Source of the DNA: Anaerolineaceae bacterium
GTDB lineage: Bacteria > Chloroflexota > Anaerolineae > Anaerolineales > Anaerolineaceae
DNA: 6,502 nt
Direction of reading: 5' to 3'
Assembly (NCBI GenBank): GCA_028714615.1
Contig: JAQTMA010000229.1
Span: 1-6,502 of the forward strand
Part shown: in pieces, positions 4,001 through 6,502 of the stretch
Layout of the letters: every line of letters begins with the position of its first letter
Numbering within the stretch: the first letter of the stretch is position 1
The notes under the pieces: generated by a model
Databases searched by the model: none
What the model was told of the DNA's origin: nothing
Seen by the model: only the letters and a program-made list of their open reading frames with translations
Translations under genes and position numbers: made by a program

Positions 4001-6502
4001 CGTTCATCGCCATGAACTCGTCTTCACGAGTTGGCAAATTACCCAATACGTTTTGCGCAGTATCCGACCAACGTTCAACAGAGATGGCCTTGTTAAACCA
4101 CGTCGCGATGAAATCCTGAAACTGCCTGCCATTGGCGTCCGCAAATTCTGTCAGGTATTTGATGACGGCGTTATCAGACCGAAGGTGGTTTTGTAAAAAA
4201 GCCGTGAGTTGGCGAACGGGAGCGTCTGAGTCGAGGCGGGGGTGATCCAGGGAAACTACTGATTTGACATCCTTCGCGGCCAAACTGTAGGCCGGCCCCG
4301 CTAGATGAACCCCAGCTTTATCTCGCCGCGCCGCCGACTGCAAGGAAGCCACCAGTAGGGCGTGCATATCCTCGCCGGTCATTGCCCTCGCCATGCGGGC
4401 GAAGCCCATCCTCACCAGGAAAGCTTTGATGTGGGCCAAGAGGCGGCGATACCAGGGCGCATTCGGCTGCCGCTCGCCCAGCTTCGCAATGACCTCGGCG
4501 GTGAACTCCCGGCTTCCTTCTTGCAGATGCACGTAATCGTGCAGCACCTGATTCCAGATTTTTTCTTCCAGCGAGTTGGGGATTTTGGCCCGGCTAGCGA
4601 TCTGATTTTGCAAGTCCGCGTAAGCCTTCATGCCCAGCATCCTTTCCAGATTGTAATGCTCGCCCACTGAATGGATGGCGACCGGCACCAGGCGGTCCTT
4701 GGCGATGGCATTCAAGTCAAAATAAATTTTGCCGCCCAGCGTCATTTCCTCAGCATCTGGGTGCCGGGCGAGTTCGTCCAGTTGCGCTGCTATCCATTCA
4801 GGATCATTGCTGGCACCGCGAACAGCTTCTTCCCAACCGGCCTTGCCGTGGGCTAATTCAAGGGGAAGCCGGCGCACGCCATCGCCGAGGTTCGTGGCGA
4901 GGTGGTTGAGGGCTTCTTCTGGGGTGGCGAAGGTTTCGAGGGGGCGTGCCTGGGCTTGGGGCACAGAGAACATTGGTTGGCCTGCCATCCTGGCATCATT
5001 CCGGTCAACCAAGTGCTGCATGAATTCTTCCATGCTGGGCGCTGATACTAGATGCTTTGAGAGCGTCGTCCAGAGCGCCTTCATCTTTGCGGCGATGCGA
5101 GCGATAAGAGCCTTGGATTCCGGTGCCTCAACGCCCTGTAGTTCCTGCTTGAGCAGCCAGCGGGCAGCGTTGTCGGCCAGCCATTCATGCCGGTCCAGGG
5201 CGTACTCCGCCGATAGGCCCATGCCGGATTCCAATGTTGCGCGGGAGGGTGTCATGCGCGAGGAAAGAATGTCACCGACGGCCTTGCCCTGCACGGATTC
5301 GCGCCACCGCCGATAATCCTGATCGACAGCGGCCTGGATTTTCTCATTGGCGCCAGCCAGTTCGGATTCGGCGATATGGTGCCCGAATTCGTGCGCTAGC
5401 ACCTCAATGCCGTAGAGCGCCACCCGGTCGTTGTCGCTGGCAAGGTAGTTGACCAGAGCCGGGGACAGGCTGATCGTCTGGGTAGGCACGTTATACGAAG
5501 CCTGCCCCTGGCCATCCTCAGCTTCAACAATACTTGGCTTGGCGATCTTGAGCGCCGCCGCCCAGCGGTCTACCCAATCCTGAGCATTTCGGAAGCCTGT
5601 GGGGTTGGAGCTTTCCACCGCAGGGGTAGGCAATGATGGCAGCACACCATGCTTTTCTTCAAACCGTCGCCTAAGTTCCTCTTGGCCTGGGTGTTTTTTG
5701 TTGCGCTTTACGACCTCAGCGAGGGTGAGCCCGACCATTCCAAGCCGAACTTTGGCGCTAGCGATAGCGGCCTTCTTTGACCCTACCTCTTCGTTCAGGG
5801 AATTTCCCGTTGATAATTCAGTAACAGTCCAAGTCCAAGCTTTATTATTCGTCCATTCCTGACCTACGACAACATCCACCCCTTCCCCCAAGTCGAGGTG
5901 TTCATCCACAATGATGGGCTCTTCCTTTGAGGAATAGGCTATCTCCACACCGCCGGCATCGGCTGCCGAGCGCAAGTTTTCAAAATCTCCGGATTCAATG
6001 GCATCCTTTATGATCCTTTTGGGAGTTGGCTTTTTGACTTTCTCAACCGTTGTCGGGGGCTCCACCTCGTGCAGTAACCGGGTGTGCTCATATGGCTTTT
6101 TGTAAAGGTCTGCCGGAACATGCCGCTCGACTTCCGCCGCTGGTTCCTGTTCGGAAGCTTTGATGTAGCCGTCCATGACCCGCTCATATTCGTTCCAGTC
6201 AATGCCTGCCGCCTCAACAGCATTGCGTTCCGCCGCTGTGGCGATCTTGTGGGCCTGTTCATAGGGAAGCTTCGCTGGCCCCTCCATGAGCCCGTGTTCA
6301 GTCAGTTCATGGGTGGCGAGGAATTTGTGATATTGCGGGGGGACGCGGGCATCAATATAAACTCGGTTGCCATCGTTGCTTGCACCGGCCAGATAAGGTA
6401 CCCGCCAATCGCCAGGGATGACCGCGCGCCCTGCGGTATTGCCGAGGTGGTCATCCAGCAATCGGAGCTGAAGCGCACTTTTCTGAACCTCGGTCAGTCC
6501 CC
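1014..6502 (-). CDS. Giant phage polyvalent protein: zincin-like metallopeptidase modules plus LPD38-like region (5' partial)
   Basis: The gene ends with TGA at 1014-1016 and stays open to the right edge. Upstream of the TTG at 6459-6461 there are 13 more sense codons and no stop or convincing start, so the N-terminus lies outside the window and at least 1828 residues are present. Module order: a zincin-like domain with HELTEH (51-56); a linker with a small beta-rich segment (about 190-245); a zincin-like domain with HEFGHH (357-362) and downstream EWLAD (426-430); a degenerate third zincin-like module with HSVGEH (597-602); a long helical core (about 730-1260) containing DYLWAQNARDRNEKI; an LPD38-like region (about 1265-1600) with NTQYSPFFGPVNLIRD, RLAVYRQAREYG and a hydrophobic stretch; and a charged helical tail. 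Proteins of this type are known from phages and conjugative elements (polyvalent proteins, distantly comparable to the DarB class of internal virion proteins) and are thought to enter the cell with the DNA. No methylase, helicase or lytic transglycosylase motif is visible. The anti-host or entry role is inferred; membership of the family is fairly secure. Confidence 0.85.
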   Translation of the reverse strand, partial: GLTEVQKSALQLRLLDDHLGNTAGRAVIPGDWRVPYLAGASNDGNRVYIDARVPPQYHKFLATHELTEHGLMEGPAKLPYEQAHKIATAAERNAVEAAGIDWNEYERVMDGYIKASEQEPAAEVERHVPADLYKKPYEHTRLLHEVEPPTTVEKVKKPTPKRIIKDAIESGDFENLRSAADAGGVEIAYSSKEEPIIVDEHLDLGEGVDVVVGQEWTNNKAWTWTVTELSTGNSLNEEVGSKKAAIASAKVRLGMVGLTLAEVVKRNKKHPGQEELRRRFEEKHGVLPSLPTPAVESSNPTGFRNAQDWVDRWAAALKIAKPSIVEAEDGQGQASYNVPTQTISLSPALVNYLASDNDRVALYGIEVLAHEFGHHIAESELAGANEKIQAAVDQDYRRWRESVQGKAVGDILSSRMTPSRATLESGMGLSAEYALDRHEWLADNAARWLLKQELQGVEAPESKALIARIAAKMKALWTTLSKHLVSAPSMEEFMQHLVDRNDARMAGQPMFSVPQAQARPLETFATPEEALNHLATNLGDGVRRLPLELAHGKAGWEEAVRGASNDPEWIAAQLDELARHPDAEEMTLGGKIYFDLNAIAKDRLVPVAIHSVGEHYNLERMLGMKAYADLQNQIASRAKIPNSLEEKIWNQVLHDYVHLQEGSREFTAEVIAKLGERQPNAPWYRRLLAHIKAFLVRMGFARMARAMTGEDMHALLVASLQSAARRDKAGVHLAGPAYSLAAKDVKSVVSLDHPRLDSDAPVRQLTAFLQNHLRSDNAVIKYLTEFADANGRQFQDFIATWFNKAISVERWSDTAQNVLGNLPTREDEFMAMNGYTNSTIQNDPWKELKRYESLVMDLSEKFRLEEWQPFLKKLNKYKISQQMMGDYLWAQNARDRNEKIRKINAEIQDGGSGLTDAEADTILSGGEVILPSGRKIQFSPEERAHMEELGGLYDAINAKTRVLAVALGLLPEQVKEYWEATEPHYAPLFRDFEEGDDLFHAMNASPGFSVRGGVSHRALGSEREAVNILANTELLRQRIIKRGVKAKGVGQTVFSLAVAAPAPKYYIAVDPQANPIVYLPGKVPDDGNPRSVAYYNRSLPLIEQAFLQGGEGRAPVSPLEWANILHKAPVDAQGRPILGYLRLFRTLLTEKPGTRRALTIAEAQEAVNALPVKDGVTQIPNLYDKFANLVGQTMEMGNSISDAVTGYVTEIGTAQLVNGKVVYRINPKLRDDKSVFATLIDGQAKYVFFNKRNEEAARIAIALNNLDAPRLGNAMAMAGKATRFVASMNTQYSPFFGPVNLIRDTQFAYLRTMDQPWSNYLQLLKYTGQSVKTLLGVMRIENQGGIYEPKTEVERAVYEKWREARAVGMPVGFTQLLGGSQEHHLEIEDAMQKLKIMEENAWYKSPRKLGYLIAQFVSDWNSVLEASVRLAVYRQAREYGVNALDAAIWGKDATVDFNQKGRIAAYVAPIYAFFNASAQGTYGFYKAVTGPAGRNIITGGLALGAVQAFMMAMAGYDDDDPPEVVRQRSLIFPIPWTGKDKPSYISIPMPLGFNAIPNVTRILFQAMLSKDKQQGAKPMFNLMGLMTDAANPFGGGPLLQVMSPTLLDPFAALVQNKNWQGMPIYREDFNSLDLTPAYTRAKPGANPITVWVSKQLNELPLLSDGTAYKPGMINVSPDALDYIIAQYAGGPGRELVRTAKLINAAITGETVPMYQVPGLGKFFGKAGEEAGIASIYYKNISALNMDQRELAGLRKDHPEKVGEYLRDNPQARLAAAGDATYRVIQDMNRRRRQLLDSGASREEIRNLTDRITEKMNLFNQRVDELRGP
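1026..1289 (-). other. Charged helical C-terminal tail of the giant protein
   Basis: Roughly residues 1725-1812. Highly charged, helix-prone sequence with NMDQRELAGLRKDHPEKV, an Arg tetrad in QDMNRRRRQLLDSG, and a final ITEKMNLFNQRVDEL with heptad-like hydrophobic spacing. Such tails are common at the C-terminus of LPD38-type phage proteins and may serve oligomerisation or packing in the virion. No catalytic motif is seen. Confidence 0.5.
1662..2669 (-). other. LPD38-like region with a hydrophobic, possibly membrane-inserting segment
   Basis: Roughly residues 1265-1600. Landmarks are RFVASMNTQYSPFFGPVN and NLIRDTQFAYLRT near the start, VLEASVRLAVYRQAREYG, then DATVDFNQKGRIAAY and PIYAFFNASAQGTYGFYK. 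This succession (Arg-x-Ala-x-Tyr-x-x-Ala, then an Asp-Phe-Asn motif, then Phe-Phe-Asn-Ala-x-x-Gln-Gly) is the signature I recognise from LPD38-type C-termini of large phage proteins. Residues 1482-1503 (bases 1953-2018) form a run rich in Ile, Leu, Ala, Gly and Met without charged residues, followed at once by the acidic GYDDDDPPE. It could cross or insert in a membrane. Boundaries are approximate. Confidence 0.65.
4317..4748 (-). other. Degenerate zincin-like module 3 (HSVGEH) within the giant protein
   Basis: Roughly residues 572-715. The segment VAIHSVGEHYNLERMLG (codons for the His/Ser/Glu motif at 4656-4673) aligns in style with phage domains that read Ala-x-His-Glu-x-Gly-x-His followed by a Leu-Gly helix. 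Here the expected catalytic Glu is Ser598, while both His597 and His602 are kept. Downstream REFTAEVIAKLGE could hold the third ligand. The module closes with helices containing WYRRLLAHIKAFLVRMGF and a final ALLVASLQSAARR. The fold seems kept but hydrolysis is probably lost. Family assignment is from memory of motif style and is tentative. Confidence 0.5.
5142..5591 (-). other. Zincin-like module 2 (HEFGHH) within the giant protein, probably catalytic
   Basis: Roughly residues 291-440. A helix reading GIEVLAHEFGHH contains a classical HExxH (His357, Glu358, His361; codons 5376-5393). About 65 residues later comes HEWLADNAARWL (425-436), whose Glu426 is a natural third zinc ligand, as in gluzincin-type peptidases where an Glu-x-x-(Ala)-Asp helix follows. 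A strand-like segment NVPTQTISLSPALV precedes the helix, as expected for the edge strand of a zincin fold. All three ligands and the catalytic Glu are present, so this is the module most likely to be an active metallopeptidase. The substrate cannot be read from the sequence. Confidence 0.7.
6162..6404 (-). other. Zincin-like module 1 (HELTEH) within the giant protein
   Basis: Roughly residues 20-100. The strand-like segment LAGASNDGNRVYIDARVP is followed by HELTEH (codons 6294-6311), then YEQAHKIATAAERN. His51-Glu52 with His56 gives an HExxxH arrangement; His71 and Glu78 are further possible metal ligands. The pattern 'small strand ending in YID.R.P, His-Glu motif, then Tyr..Ala-His...Glu' resembles metallopeptidase-like domains I associate with phage polyvalent proteins. 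The spacing differs from the classical HExxH, so metal binding is likely but protease activity is not proven. Domain boundaries are approximate and the left part may extend past the window edge. Confidence 0.55.

Noticed and set aside
4729..5316. Open frame of 195 codons on the + strand.
   Set aside because: It is Ser/Arg/Ala-rich and antisense to zincin-like modules 2 and 3; it shows no motif and is a coding shadow.
1..6502. Looked for tRNA-like cloverleafs, CRISPR repeats, insertion-sequence ends, attachment sites and riboswitch-like leaders.
   Set aside because: Nothing convincing was found by eye. Nearly all of the window is protein-coding, and the only intergenic gaps are 70 bp and 11 bp.

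Overview
The window looks like a piece of a tailed phage or prophage, or a related mobile element, most likely from a moderately GC-rich Pseudomonadota (proteobacterial) host. Two things support this. About 84% of the window is one strand of a giant multidomain protein of the phage 'large polyvalent protein' type (LPD38-like core with zincin-like metallopeptidase modules). Next to it is a small zinc-finger regulator of the Ros/MucR type, a family centred on Alphaproteobacteria but often carried by phages and integrated elements. No rRNA, tRNA, CRISPR array, transposase, integrase or attachment site is visible, so host and element type are inferred from protein families alone.

Layout. Positions 1-143 (+) hold the C-terminal end of an unrecognised gene that starts left of the window. 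Positions 144-213 are a short intergenic stretch with a weak promoter candidate, a tandem 11-bp repeat and a Shine-Dalgarno-like AGGA. Positions 214-1002 (+) encode a 262-residue protein with three separate Cys/His metal-binding modules, the central one matching the Ros/MucR C2H2 finger. After only 11 bp, positions 1014-6502 (-) encode the giant protein, converging tail to tail with the regulator. Its reading frame is still open at the right edge of the window, so its N-terminus (and true start) is missing; at least 1828 residues are present.

The giant protein reads, N to C: zincin-like module 1 (HELTEH), a linker with a small beta-rich segment, zincin-like module 2 (HEFGHH with a downstream EWLAD), zincin-like module 3 with a degenerate motif (HSVGEH), a long helical core, an LPD38-like region with one strongly hydrophobic segment followed by an acidic tract, and a charged helical tail. 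By analogy with polyvalent proteins of phages and conjugative elements it may be packaged and delivered with the DNA to protect it or act on host targets; that is inference, not something the sequence shows.

Composition splits the window. Lines sampled by hand in the regulator are about 35-45% GC, while most of the giant gene is about 60-68% GC. The giant gene also has two internal AT-richer stretches (about 43-48% GC in sampled lines). This fits modular assembly and independent acquisition of the regulator. All residue numbers given for the giant protein count the TTG codon at 6459-6461 as residue 1, for reference only.
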